Positions 1-6,521 are shown, counted from the stretch's first letter. The stretch is 8,372 nucleotides of DNA from Desulfobacteraceae bacterium (GCA_011048855.1 DSCZ01000063.1:1-8372), one strand, 5' to 3'. A program made the numbers and translations. Notes: generated by a model from the sequence alone, not told the origin.

Positions 1-13
1 CTGTTAAACGTTT

Positions 14-48
14 ATGTCAAATGGTATTACCAGATGTATACGAATAAT
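14..48 (+). promoter_or_regulatory. Weak candidate sigma-70 promoter overlapping the operator
   Basis: ATGTCA (14-19, 4 of 6 matches to TTGACA) is followed after 17 bp by TATACG (37-42, 4 of 6 to TATAAT). An alternative -10, AATAAT (43-48, 5 of 6), lies just downstream but lacks a convincing -35. In either reading the palindrome at 22-32 sits in the spacer or -35 region, where a bound repressor would block RNA polymerase. The matches are modest, and the true promoter could lie before the window. Confidence 0.3.
22..32. promoter_or_regulatory. Putative FadR-subfamily (GntR) operator, TGGTATTACCA
   Basis: A perfect 11-bp palindrome, TGGTA-T-TACCA, lies 54 bp upstream of the first start codon in the AT-rich leader. 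It matches the TGGT-N3-ACCA core bound by FadR-subfamily GntR regulators. Known members of that subfamily include FadR, PdhR, LldR and the glycolate regulator GlcC. The genes downstream encode glycolate oxidation and glyoxylate use, so a GlcC/LldR-like regulator is a sensible partner. No regulator gene is in the window, so the link is inference. I saw no second copy in the other intergenic gaps. Confidence 0.5.
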
Positions 49-86
49 GCAAGAACATAAAAATTCAAAAAATTCATGGAGGCGAG

Positions 87-1343
87 ATGGCTAAGTTTTA
101 TGAGTACCAGGGAAAGGAGTGGTTCAAAAAATATGGTATCCCTATCCCTGAGGGGTTTGTCGCGAAGTCGCCTGAAGAAGCGAAGGACGCTGCATCCAAG
201 ATAGGGAAGCCGGTGGTGGTCAAAGCCCAGGTATGGGCGGGCGGCCGCGGCAAAGGGGGGTTTGTTAAATTTGCCGACACTCCCGAAGAGGCCTCCGAAG
301 CGGCTCGAAGTATCATAGGGAAAGAACACCGTGGGTTGGAGGTCAAAACAGTGCTGGTCGAAGAAAAACTTCCGATCAAGCAGGAGTTTTATGCCGGCGC
401 GATCATCAATTCGGCTCAGGATGTGAGGGGGCCGGTGCTGATGTTCAGCCCCGACGGCGGTGTGGATATTGAATCGGTTCCAAAAGACCGAATCGCATTG
501 CTCAATGTGGACGTCATCAAGGGATTGATGCCTTATGATACGATCGATATGTGTGTATCCATGGGGATCAAGGGTAAAGTGCTTCGGCCTGCCGCGGACA
601 TCGTTTTCAAACTTTTCAAGATGTTCCAGGGGCTCGACTGCAGAAGCCTCGAGATAAATCCTCTCGTTGTCTGTGAAGACGGCAGGGTCCTGGCTGCAGA
701 CTGCCGTATGGCTATAGACGACCAGGCGTTGTTCAGGCATCCGGAACTTGGCATAAAAATCGGACGGGAATTTTTGAAGGAGCCGAGCGAGTTTGATCTG
801 ATCGGCTGGAGCTTCGAAGAGAGCGATTTCCGGGGGACCAGTTATGTGGCCGAAATGGCTCCACCGGAAGAGGTTAAAAAAGGCGGTTACGTCGGATTTC
901 ATGGAATAGGCGGCGGCGCCGCGATGCTGGGAATGGACGCGATGAACCGCGTCGGATTGAAGGTGTCGGACTTCGCCGATACCAGCGGAAATCCCACCGC
1001 ATCGAAAGTCTACAGGGTCGTCAAGTTGATCATGTCCCAGCCCGGCATAGAAGGTTATATCCTGGCCGGTTTTATGATGGCCAACCAGGAACAATGGCAC
1101 CATGCCCACGGCATCGTGAAAGCTCTGCGTGAAGAACTCCCGAAGAAGCCCGGTTTTCCGGCCGTCATTCTGCTTTGCGGAAACAAGGAAAAGGAATCGC
1201 AGGAGATCTTGAAGGAAGGCTTGGGGGATCTCAATGCCAGGGTCGAAATTTATGACCGGGAGTATGTATACGATGCTTCCTTTATCGGCAGCAGGATGAG
1301 GGCGCTTGTCGATGAGTACAGAAAAGAACGAGGAGTTGCATAA
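87..1343 (+). CDS. SucC/MtkA-like acyl-CoA ligase (ADP-forming) beta subunit, divergent; probable malate-CoA ligase
   Basis: This is the nucleotide-binding beta subunit of a two-subunit acid-CoA ligase (succinate/malate-CoA ligase family, cytoplasmic). The 418 residues are slightly longer than a typical SucC (about 390). The ATP-grasp half is clear: the KAQVWAGGRGKGG loop at 46-58, the Mg-binding EINPL at 189-193 and DDQALFRHP at 211-219. The C-terminal CoA-ligase half is recognisable but altered. The usual VNGAGLAM is GFHGIGGGAAM (270-280), the usual LDVGGGAT loop is replaced by DTSGNPTASKVY (298-309), and the FGGI.RCD motif is missing. The start is fixed by GGAGG at 78-82. The gene heads an operon whose alpha subunit is two genes downstream. 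Malate is inferred as substrate from the neighbouring lyase and glcDEF. Succinate, citramalate or another carboxylic acid is possible. Confidence 0.85.
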   Translation: MAKFYEYQGKEWFKKYGIPIPEGFVAKSPEEAKDAASKIGKPVVVKAQVWAGGRGKGGFVKFADTPEEASEAARSIIGKEHRGLEVKTVLVEEKLPIKQEFYAGAIINSAQDVRGPVLMFSPDGGVDIESVPKDRIALLNVDVIKGLMPYDTIDMCVSMGIKGKVLRPAADIVFKLFKMFQGLDCRSLEINPLVVCEDGRVLAADCRMAIDDQALFRHPELGIKIGREFLKEPSEFDLIGWSFEESDFRGTSYVAEMAPPEEVKKGGYVGFHGIGGGAAMLGMDAMNRVGLKVSDFADTSGNPTASKVYRVVKLIMSQPGIEGYILAGFMMANQEQWHHAHGIVKALREELPKKPGFPAVILLCGNKEKESQEILKEGLGDLNARVEIYDREYVYDASFIGSRMRALVDEYRKERGVA

Positions 1344-1355
1344 GGGGGTAATCCG

Positions 1356-1643
1356 ATGCTGGAATTCAACGAAAGAACCATCAAGGTCATCATCGATGAC
1401 AGCAAATGTGAAAGCTGCGAATCAAAGGCGTGCATCGAGGCGTGCAAAACATACAGCAGGGGCATCCTGGTATTGAAGGATGGAAAGCCTGCCGTCGAGG
1501 GCAGCCCTGAGGATCTGGCCCGTAAAGGCACCGAGTGTCTGGCCTGTGAGTATGAGTGCTGGTTCAGGGGCAAGTCGGCCATTACCATCGAAGTCCCGAT
1601 CGAAGGACTGGACGCTTATAGAAAGAAGTACGGCACAGAATAA
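1356..1643 (+). CDS. FixX-like small ferredoxin (4Fe-4S-type) between the two ligase subunit genes
   Basis: This 95-residue protein has seven cysteines in two groups: C18-x2-C21-x4-C26-x3-C30 and C61-x2-C64-x3-C68. The layout resembles the FixX/YgcO ferredoxin-like family (about 95 residues): an Ile/Asp-rich strand before the first Cys group, a KAC...C stretch, a C-x2-C-x3-C group, and a C-terminus ending near Tyr-Gly. The proline that usually follows the last Cys of each motif is absent (Lys31, Trp69), and an eighth Cys is missing, so at least one [4Fe-4S] cluster is likely but two are uncertain. There is no signal peptide or membrane segment. The start is supported by GGGGG at 1344-1348; the gaps to its neighbours are 12 and 11 bp, so it is co-transcribed and probably translationally coupled with the ligase. 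Its role is unknown: a third ligase subunit, a redox sensor, or an electron carrier are all possible. Confidence 0.8.
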   Translation: MLEFNERTIKVIIDDSKCESCESKACIEACKTYSRGILVLKDGKPAVEGSPEDLARKGTECLACEYECWFRGKSAITIEVPIEGLDAYRKKYGTE

Positions 1644-1654
1644 CGGGGGATATT

Positions 1655-2551
1655 ATGTCGATATTGTTGGATGAAAATACCAGAGTGATCGTTCAGGGTA
1701 TGACAGGGAGGGAAGGATCCCTTCGGACTGAATTCATGAAAGGATACGGCACCAAGGTGGTGGCGGGGGTCACTCCAGGCCGCGGCGGGCAGGAACATCT
1801 GGGCATACCGGTGTTCGACACCGTCAAAGAGGCTGTAAGAAATGTTGGAGAGGTGGATGCCAGCGTAACCTTCATCCCCGGCCCCGCTCTTAAAAGCGCG
1901 GTGTTTGAGGCGATAGACGGAGGGGTCAAGTTCGTCGTATCACCGGTTGAACGAATTCCGGTTCATGATGTCATCGCGATGGTCAATTATGCACTCGCCC
2001 ATGACGTCAAACTGCTGGGGCCTGGCAGCCTCGGCTTGATAAGCCCGGGCAAAGCCGCCATGGGCTGGCTGGGCGGAAGTGTGGACTGGGCCAACATGTT
2101 GTTCGAGCCGGGTCCGATGGGCGTTATTTCCCGCAGCGGCGGCCAATCCGGCACGGTGCCGTGGGCGCTCAAAGTCGCAGGACTGGGCATCAGTACGGCC
2201 CTTCACATCGGCACCGAACCGGTGCTCGGAATTTCGATGGCTGAAGTGCTCCGGATGTTCGAGAAAGATGAGCAGACAAAAGCGGTTGCGATATTTGGTG
2301 AAATCGGAGGCACTCTTGAAGAAGAAGCGGCCGAGGTGGTCGAGGCAAAAGAGTTCAACAAGCCTCTGGTAGCATTTATAGCCGGCGCCTGGGCGCCCGA
2401 GGGGATGCGCTTTTCGCATGCCAGCAGCATCGTCGAGGGCAACAAGGGCACCGCGAAAGGCAAGATCGAAGCGTTGCGTGGAGCAGGAGCAACAGTTGTT
2501 GACAGTCCCGAGCAAATCGCGCCCGCAATTAAAAAACTATTGAATCTGTAA
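1655..2551 (+). CDS. SucD/MtkB-like acyl-CoA ligase (ADP-forming) alpha subunit, divergent; probable malate-CoA ligase
   Basis: This is the CoA-binding, phosphorylated subunit that partners the SucC-like protein. At 298 residues it has normal SucD length. It opens like SucD (MSILLDENTRVIVQG), with a CoA-binding Rossmann loop QGMTGREGS at 14-22 and TPGRGG at 40-45. The catalytic phospho-histidine is His255 in RFSHASSIVEG, equivalent to the RMGHAGAI of E. coli SucD, and the supporting Glu is Glu216 in GEIGG (215-219). Departures from SucD include GPGSLG at 122-127 where GPNCPG is usual, SRSGGQSGT at 159-167 where SRSGTLTYE is usual, and HIGTEPVLG at 184-192 where GIGGDPIPG is usual. The enzyme should therefore be catalytically competent but may act on an acid other than succinate. 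GGGGGA (1645-1650) provides the ribosome binding site, and AAGGAGGG overlapping its stop codon couples it to the lyase gene. Confidence 0.85.
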   Translation: MSILLDENTRVIVQGMTGREGSLRTEFMKGYGTKVVAGVTPGRGGQEHLGIPVFDTVKEAVRNVGEVDASVTFIPGPALKSAVFEAIDGGVKFVVSPVERIPVHDVIAMVNYALAHDVKLLGPGSLGLISPGKAAMGWLGGSVDWANMLFEPGPMGVISRSGGQSGTVPWALKVAGLGISTALHIGTEPVLGISMAEVLRMFEKDEQTKAVAIFGEIGGTLEEEAAEVVEAKEFNKPLVAFIAGAWAPEGMRFSHASSIVEGNKGTAKGKIEALRGAGATVVDSPEQIAPAIKKLLNL

Positions 2552-2564
2552 GGAGGGTTTTGTC

Positions 2565-3464
2565 ATGACTGTAATGAGATCCGTGTTTTATGTACCCAGC
2601 AATAATCCTAAAATGGTGGGGAAGGCTCCCAGCATCCTCTGCGACGTGCTGACACTCGACCTGGAGGATTCGGTTCCCCCCGCCGAGAAACCCAAAGGCA
2701 GGGAAGCCATTGAGGAATACCTCAAAGGCGAAAGGGCCAACCAGGTCGCACCTAATCTTTATGTGAGGATCAATAACTGGGAAACCCTGATGACAAACGA
2801 CGACCTTGAGGCGATCGTCTGGCCTGGGCTGGACGGAGTATGCCTGGCGAAAACCGGGGTTCCGGATCACGTGAAACGGCTCGACTGGAAGCTCGAAGAG
2901 CTTGAAAGGCGCCGCGATATCCCGGTGGGCACCGTGAAGATCCAGATGCTCATCGAGACGGCTTTAGGGATGGAGCATGCCTACCAGTGCGCAGCTGCCA
3001 GCCCGAGGTGCAATTCCTTGATCTTCGGAGCGGTGGATTACACGAAGGATATGCGGGTGACGTTGACCGATGAAGGCGTTGAGCAGCTCTATGGACGGTA
3101 CCGTGTTCCTGTCGCCGCAAGAGCGGCCGGCTGCGTGGCGATCGACTGCCCGTTTGTCAATTTCACCGATAAGGAGGCTTTCGTTAAGAGCACCAAGGAA
3201 GGACGCCAGATGGGTTATGAAGGCCGGATGTTGATTCATCCTGGCCAGATCGAACCTTCGCACGAAATTTACACTCCGTCGGATGCGGATGTCGAATGGG
3301 CCGAAGGAGTGAAGAAGGTTTTCGAAGAAGAAGGGATCGCAAAGGGAGCTGCCGCAGTCTCCTACAAAGGCAAGATGGTGGATACTCCGGTATACGAGAA
3401 TGCGCTGCAGATCATCCGGACGATCGAAGAGATCAGGGCTGCGGAGGGTAAAGCCAAGAAATAA
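2565..3464 (+). CDS. HpcH/HpaI (CitE-like) aldolase, probable malyl-CoA lyase
   Basis: This Mg-dependent TIM-barrel lyase cleaves or forms beta-hydroxyacyl-CoA esters; here most likely glyoxylate + acetyl-CoA <-> malyl-CoA. At 299 residues it is CitE-sized. Family signatures in order: Arg5 and YVPSNNP (9-15), DLEDSVPPAEK (32-42), RIN (68-70), IETALG with Mg ligand Glu131 (130-135), FGAVDYTKDM with Asp158 (154-163), AIDCPFVNF (192-200), IHPGQI (224-229), and the C-terminal MVDTPVYENA lid (271-280) that in this family supplies an Asp to the neighbouring subunit. No citD or citF homologue is nearby, which argues against citrate lyase. Adjacency to a dicarboxylate-CoA ligase repeats the mtkA-mtkB-mcl arrangement of serine-cycle methylotrophs. 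Citramalyl-CoA or methylmalyl-CoA remains possible. AAGGAGGG at 2550-2557 sets the start. Confidence 0.8.
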   Translation: MTVMRSVFYVPSNNPKMVGKAPSILCDVLTLDLEDSVPPAEKPKGREAIEEYLKGERANQVAPNLYVRINNWETLMTNDDLEAIVWPGLDGVCLAKTGVPDHVKRLDWKLEELERRRDIPVGTVKIQMLIETALGMEHAYQCAAASPRCNSLIFGAVDYTKDMRVTLTDEGVEQLYGRYRVPVAARAAGCVAIDCPFVNFTDKEAFVKSTKEGRQMGYEGRMLIHPGQIEPSHEIYTPSDADVEWAEGVKKVFEEEGIAKGAAAVSYKGKMVDTPVYENALQIIRTIEEIRAAEGKAKK

Positions 3465-3489
3465 AAGGGGTCTAAAAGTCTCAGCGGAA

Positions 3490-3510
3490 GGGCGGCTTTT
3501 CGGGTCGCCC
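3490..3510 (+). other. Small GC-rich hairpin in the lyase-glcD gap
   Basis: GGGCGGC (3490-3496) can pair with GTCGCCC (3504-3510), including one G-T pair, around a 7-nt loop. No T-run follows, so it is not an intrinsic terminator by itself. It lies 19 bp upstream of the stronger terminator hairpin. It could stabilise the 3' end of the upstream transcript or take part in a folded leader, or it may be incidental. Confidence 0.4.
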
Positions 3511-3528
3511 GCCTCGGCATATAAACAC

Positions 3529-3571
3529 GGGAGGCAGAGGAGACCCCGTTCTTCATGCCTCCCTTTATTTT
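3529..3571 (+). terminator. Intrinsic terminator after the ligase-lyase block
   Basis: GGGAGGCA (3529-3536) pairs perfectly with TGCCTCCC (3556-3563), and the T-rich tract TTTATTTT (3564-3571) follows. The stem extends inward by six more pairs, GAGGAG (3537-3542) with TTCTTC (3549-3554), using two G-T pairs and one bulged A (3555), and leaves a 6-nt loop. It ends 22 bp before the glcD start, so it either separates two transcription units or acts as a partial attenuator lowering glcDEF expression relative to the ligase genes. Confidence 0.75.
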
Positions 3572-3581
3572 GTGGGTTTGT

Positions 3582-3587
3582 GAGGAA
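3582..3587 (+). promoter_or_regulatory. Ribosome binding site that decides the glcD start
   Basis: GAGGAA lies 6 nt before the ATG at 3594. An in-frame ATG also exists at 3555, but it is embedded in the terminator hairpin and would add 13 residues unlike the GlcD N-terminus. The start at 3594 (MEKQELITRL) is therefore preferred. Confidence 0.65.
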
Positions 3588-3593
3588 TTTCTC

Positions 3594-4985
3594 ATGGAAA
3601 AACAGGAATTGATCACCCGTTTGAAAGAAATAGTTGATCCTGAATTCGTGTTGACCACGGAGATGGATCTTAAGCTTTACAGCTACGATGCTTCTATGGA
3701 CAGGGGCACGCCTGATGTGGTGGTGCTTCCGTCCTGCACCGAAGAGGTAAGCAAAATCATGGCGTTGTGTTACAAGGAAAAGGTGCCCGTGCTGGGCCGC
3801 GGGTCGGGTACCAACCTGACCGGGGGCACGATTCCTATCAAAGGCGGGGTCGTGATCCATTTCTCCCGTATGAACAAAATTCTGGAAGTGGACCTTCCGA
3901 ACCTCACGGTAACCGTGGAGCCCGGTATCTTCACCCTCGATCTGCAGAACCAGATGGCGGCCCTTGGCTATGTTTACCAGCCGGATCCGGCCAGCCAGAA
4001 GGTGTCGACCATAGGCGGCAATGTTTCGGAGAATTCGGGAGGCCCCAAATGCCTGAAATACGGCACGACGACAAACCATGTCAAGGGGCTGGAGGTTGTG
4101 CTGGACGATGGAACCGTGGTGGAAATGGGCGGTAAGGCCCAGGACTCCCCCGGGTTTGACCTGGTGGGCTTGATGGTCGGGAGCGAAGGCACCCTGGGAA
4201 TGGTGACGAAGGTGACTTTGAGGCTCATGAAGAAAGCCGAGGCCGTCAAGACGATGCTGGCGGTTTTTAACTCGATCCAGGACGGAGCCAACACCGTTTC
4301 GGCGATCATCGCCGAGGGGATCATCCCGGCCTCCCTCGAAATGATGGACAACACGATGATGCGGGCTGTGGAAGCCACGCTTAAGGTGGGGTATCCGCTT
4401 GATGCCGCCTGCGTTTTGATCATCGAACTGGACGGGATGCCTGAGGGTATGGAGGAGAAAGCGGAGCAGATCGTGGGCATCTGCAAAGCGAACAATGTCC
4501 GGGAAATCAAGGTGGCCAGGAACCAGGCTGAATACGAGCTTCTCTGGGCGGGACGTAAGGGGGCCTTCGGCTCGGTTGGACAGATACGGCCCAGTTACAT
4601 GTGCTGTGACGGCACCGTGCCGCGGACAAAGTTACCGGAAGTGCTGGCACGGGTCATGGAGATCAGCGAGGAATACAATCTGCCGATCGGGAATGTTTTT
4701 CATGCCGGTGATGGCAACCTTCATCCGTTGATTCTTTTTGATGACCGCGATAAGGACGAAGTGGCCAGGGTTCACAAGGCATCCAGAGCCATCCTTAAAG
4801 CGTGTGCGGATGCCGGCGGAACGATCAGTGGTGAACACGGGGTGGGACTTGAGAAACTCAAAGAGACGTCTTTCATTTTTTGTGAGAGCGACCTTGAATT
4901 CGAGCGGAACATCAAAAGAGCGATGGATCCCACCAGCATCATCAATGAAGGGAAAATGATCCCCGAGCCCGCTTGCGAAGCGTAG
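3594..4985 (+). CDS. glcD: Glycolate oxidase/dehydrogenase FAD subunit GlcD
   Basis: This catalytic flavoprotein of the GlcDEF complex oxidises glycolate (or a related D-2-hydroxyacid) to the 2-oxoacid and passes electrons to the Fe-S subunit GlcF. From the chosen start it has 463 residues (E. coli GlcD has 499). It has the VAO/PCMH-type FAD fold: GRGSGTNLTGG at 68-78, PDPASQ followed by TIGGNVSENSGG at 130-150, and VGSEGTLGMVT at 195-205. The C-terminal FAD-oxidase domain carries the metal-binding VFHAGDGNLHP (368-378) and GEHGVGLEK (413-421). There is no signal peptide. D-lactate and D-2-hydroxyglutarate dehydrogenases share these motifs, but the following glcE and glcF and the preceding glyoxylate-using genes favour glycolate. 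It is separated from the lyase gene by a terminator. Confidence 0.9.
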   Translation: MEKQELITRLKEIVDPEFVLTTEMDLKLYSYDASMDRGTPDVVVLPSCTEEVSKIMALCYKEKVPVLGRGSGTNLTGGTIPIKGGVVIHFSRMNKILEVDLPNLTVTVEPGIFTLDLQNQMAALGYVYQPDPASQKVSTIGGNVSENSGGPKCLKYGTTTNHVKGLEVVLDDGTVVEMGGKAQDSPGFDLVGLMVGSEGTLGMVTKVTLRLMKKAEAVKTMLAVFNSIQDGANTVSAIIAEGIIPASLEMMDNTMMRAVEATLKVGYPLDAACVLIIELDGMPEGMEEKAEQIVGICKANNVREIKVARNQAEYELLWAGRKGAFGSVGQIRPSYMCCDGTVPRTKLPEVLARVMEISEEYNLPIGNVFHAGDGNLHPLILFDDRDKDEVARVHKASRAILKACADAGGTISGEHGVGLEKLKETSFIFCESDLEFERNIKRAMDPTSIINEGKMIPEPACEA

Positions 4986-5032
4986 TTGTCGTATAGGAAC
5001 CATATTCAACGGCACAGCCATGTGTCGGATAC

Positions 5033-5038
5033 AAGGAG
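5033..5038 (+). promoter_or_regulatory. Ribosome binding site supporting a GTG start for glcE
   Basis: AAGGAG lies 7 nt before a GTG at 5046. The following frame gives an uninterrupted GlcE-like protein from its first residues. No ATG in the same frame is better placed, so the gene uses GTG. Confidence 0.7.
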
Positions 5039-5045
5039 TTGACAA

Positions 5046-6479
5046 GTGGCAGAGTTCACTGAAATTATCAATGCTTTGGCTGAATGCGTGGGCCGGGAGC
5101 ATCTTAAGACCGAAGAAGATGTTCTTTCCCTTTATCGTGTTGACGGCCTGCTCCCGAAGGCGGTGGCCTTCCCGCATAACACCGACCAGGTCTCCGGCTT
5201 GATGAAGATCGCCTGCAGGGAGGGCTGGGCCGTGATTCCGTGGGGCGCGGGCACCAAAATCGCCACAGGCAATCCTCCCCAGAGACTGGATCTCGTAATA
5301 TCCACCAAACGTATGAACCATATGCGCGATGTGGATGTAGCCAATCTCACTCTGACAGTGGAGGCCGGCGTACGGTTCAGGGACATACAGGCACGACTGG
5401 CGACCCAGGAGGACCGATGCTACCTGCCGCTTGAGGACCTGGTAACCGAGTCCGGCGAGGTGATCTGCTCTGAACGGTCTCACAGCGGATGCTTTTTTCC
5501 CCTCGACCCGCCCTTCAGCGAGAATGCGACAATCGGCGGGGTCATGGCGGCCGACTCCAGCGGCCCCAAACGGCTGTATTACAACCTGCCGCGTGATTTG
5601 GTCCTGGGGGCGAAGGTTGTCGCCGCCGATGGATCCGTGGTCGGCACCGGTGGAAAGACCGTCAAGAACGTTTCAGGTTATGACATCTCCAAGCTTATGC
5701 TCGGTACACATGGATCACTCGGGGTGGTGTGCGAAATGACGCTTCGTCTTCTGCCGCTTCCCGAATCGATGGCGACGGTGGTTTTTTCGTTCGCCGATTT
5801 TGAATCGGCATCGGCGTTCGCGGATGCCGTGCTGAATACGACGATGCTGCCGGCGGCCGTGGAAGTCATGAATGCAGCGGCTTTCAATGCACTCGAAGGT
5901 GAAGATCTTCCCGGACTGAGGGAGGATGGTTTTGCGGTGGCCGCGGCGTTTGAGCATTTCAAGACGGCCGTGGATCGGATGAAGGAAAAATTCAGCGAGA
6001 CCGCGAAGGCTCATGGCGCGACGGGGGAGCGCTTAATCGGGGAAGATCATCACGCGCTTTTCTGGTTGAAGGTGGGCGACATCATGCCGGTCGGCGCGGA
6101 ATCTGACGCCGGATATGTGTCGATAAAGCTCAACTATCCGATTGCTGCTTGGAAGGAAACGGTCAAAACTGCTCTGGAGGGTTTCGAGAAACAAGGGTTT
6201 TCCCCTCGGCTTCTTGTGCATTCGGGAAGCGGAGTCTGCCTGGTTTCGACCGATATAGGCTCCGACGGTGGAAAGGTTTCAGGTATTGTCAAGGACTTGC
6301 TGGCCTCGTGCCGCCGGGCGGGAGGAAACCTGGTGGTGCAGTATGCTCCCACCGGCCTCAAAAAAGATCTTCCGATATGGGGAGAGGCAGGTTCCGATTT
6401 CGTCGTGATGAAAAGGCTCAAGGAGCGGCTGGATCCCAAAGGAACAATGTGCCCCGGTCGTTACGTTGGAGGCCTGTGA
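5046..6479 (+). CDS. glcE: Glycolate oxidase FAD-binding subunit GlcE (long form)
   Basis: This is the second FAD-binding subunit of the glycolate dehydrogenase complex and a paralogue of GlcD. The 477 residues make it much longer than E. coli GlcE (about 350), nearer to GlcD length. FAD-fold signatures: PWGAGTKIATG at 65-75, LDPPFSENATIGG at 153-165, SSGPKRLYY at 171-179, VSGYDISKLMLGTHGSLG at 209-226, and the typical GlcE ending RLDPKGTMCPGR (461-472). It lacks the HAGDGNLHP and GEHGVG motifs of GlcD. An insertion at about 122-150, before the LDPP motif, contains Cys125, Cys141, His146 and Cys149. The start is GTG. The gap to glcD is 60 bp with no terminator, and glcF follows after 42 bp, so the three genes are probably one transcript. 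Confidence 0.85.
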   Translation: MAEFTEIINALAECVGREHLKTEEDVLSLYRVDGLLPKAVAFPHNTDQVSGLMKIACREGWAVIPWGAGTKIATGNPPQRLDLVISTKRMNHMRDVDVANLTLTVEAGVRFRDIQARLATQEDRCYLPLEDLVTESGEVICSERSHSGCFFPLDPPFSENATIGGVMAADSSGPKRLYYNLPRDLVLGAKVVAADGSVVGTGGKTVKNVSGYDISKLMLGTHGSLGVVCEMTLRLLPLPESMATVVFSFADFESASAFADAVLNTTMLPAAVEVMNAAAFNALEGEDLPGLREDGFAVAAAFEHFKTAVDRMKEKFSETAKAHGATGERLIGEDHHALFWLKVGDIMPVGAESDAGYVSIKLNYPIAAWKETVKTALEGFEKQGFSPRLLVHSGSGVCLVSTDIGSDGGKVSGIVKDLLASCRRAGGNLVVQYAPTGLKKDLPIWGEAGSDFVVMKRLKERLDPKGTMCPGRYVGGL

Positions 6480-6521
6480 TAACTTGTCCAAAATAGTTTT
6501 ATTAGGAAGAGGTAGACTCTC

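Noticed and set aside
27..1109. 360-codon open frame on the - strand opposite the ligase beta gene
   Set aside because: It lies entirely antisense to a gene with clear ATP-grasp motifs. Its translation is His/Arg/Phe-rich with no recognisable domain, typical of an antisense shadow in GC-rich coding DNA.
87..3464. Citryl-CoA synthetase/citryl-CoA lyase (reverse TCA) or citrate lyase complex
   Set aside because: Citryl-CoA lyase of the reverse TCA cycle resembles citrate synthase, not CitE. Citrate lyase needs CitD and CitF, which are not present.
87..3464. Serine-cycle mtkA-mtkB-mcl operon of a methylotroph
   Set aside because: The gene order is similar, but a ferredoxin gene interrupts the ligase genes, the ligase loops are not MtkA-like, and glcDEF with no serine-cycle genes in view points to glycolate use.
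3555..3593. Upstream in-frame ATG extending GlcD by 13 residues
   Set aside because: The ATG sits in the terminator hairpin (3529-3571). The ATG at 3594 has a GAGGAA site at the right distance and gives a normal GlcD N-terminus.
2964..4079. 371-codon open frame on the - strand spanning the lyase, the terminator and the glcD start
   Set aside because: It crosses two well-supported + strand genes and a terminator, shows no family motif and has shadow-like composition.
4986..5045. Possible promoter or small gene in the 60-bp glcD-glcE gap
   Set aside because: Only the glcE ribosome binding site is recognisable. There is no hairpin, no convincing -35/-10 pair, and the short open frame starting at 5020 runs out of frame inside glcE.
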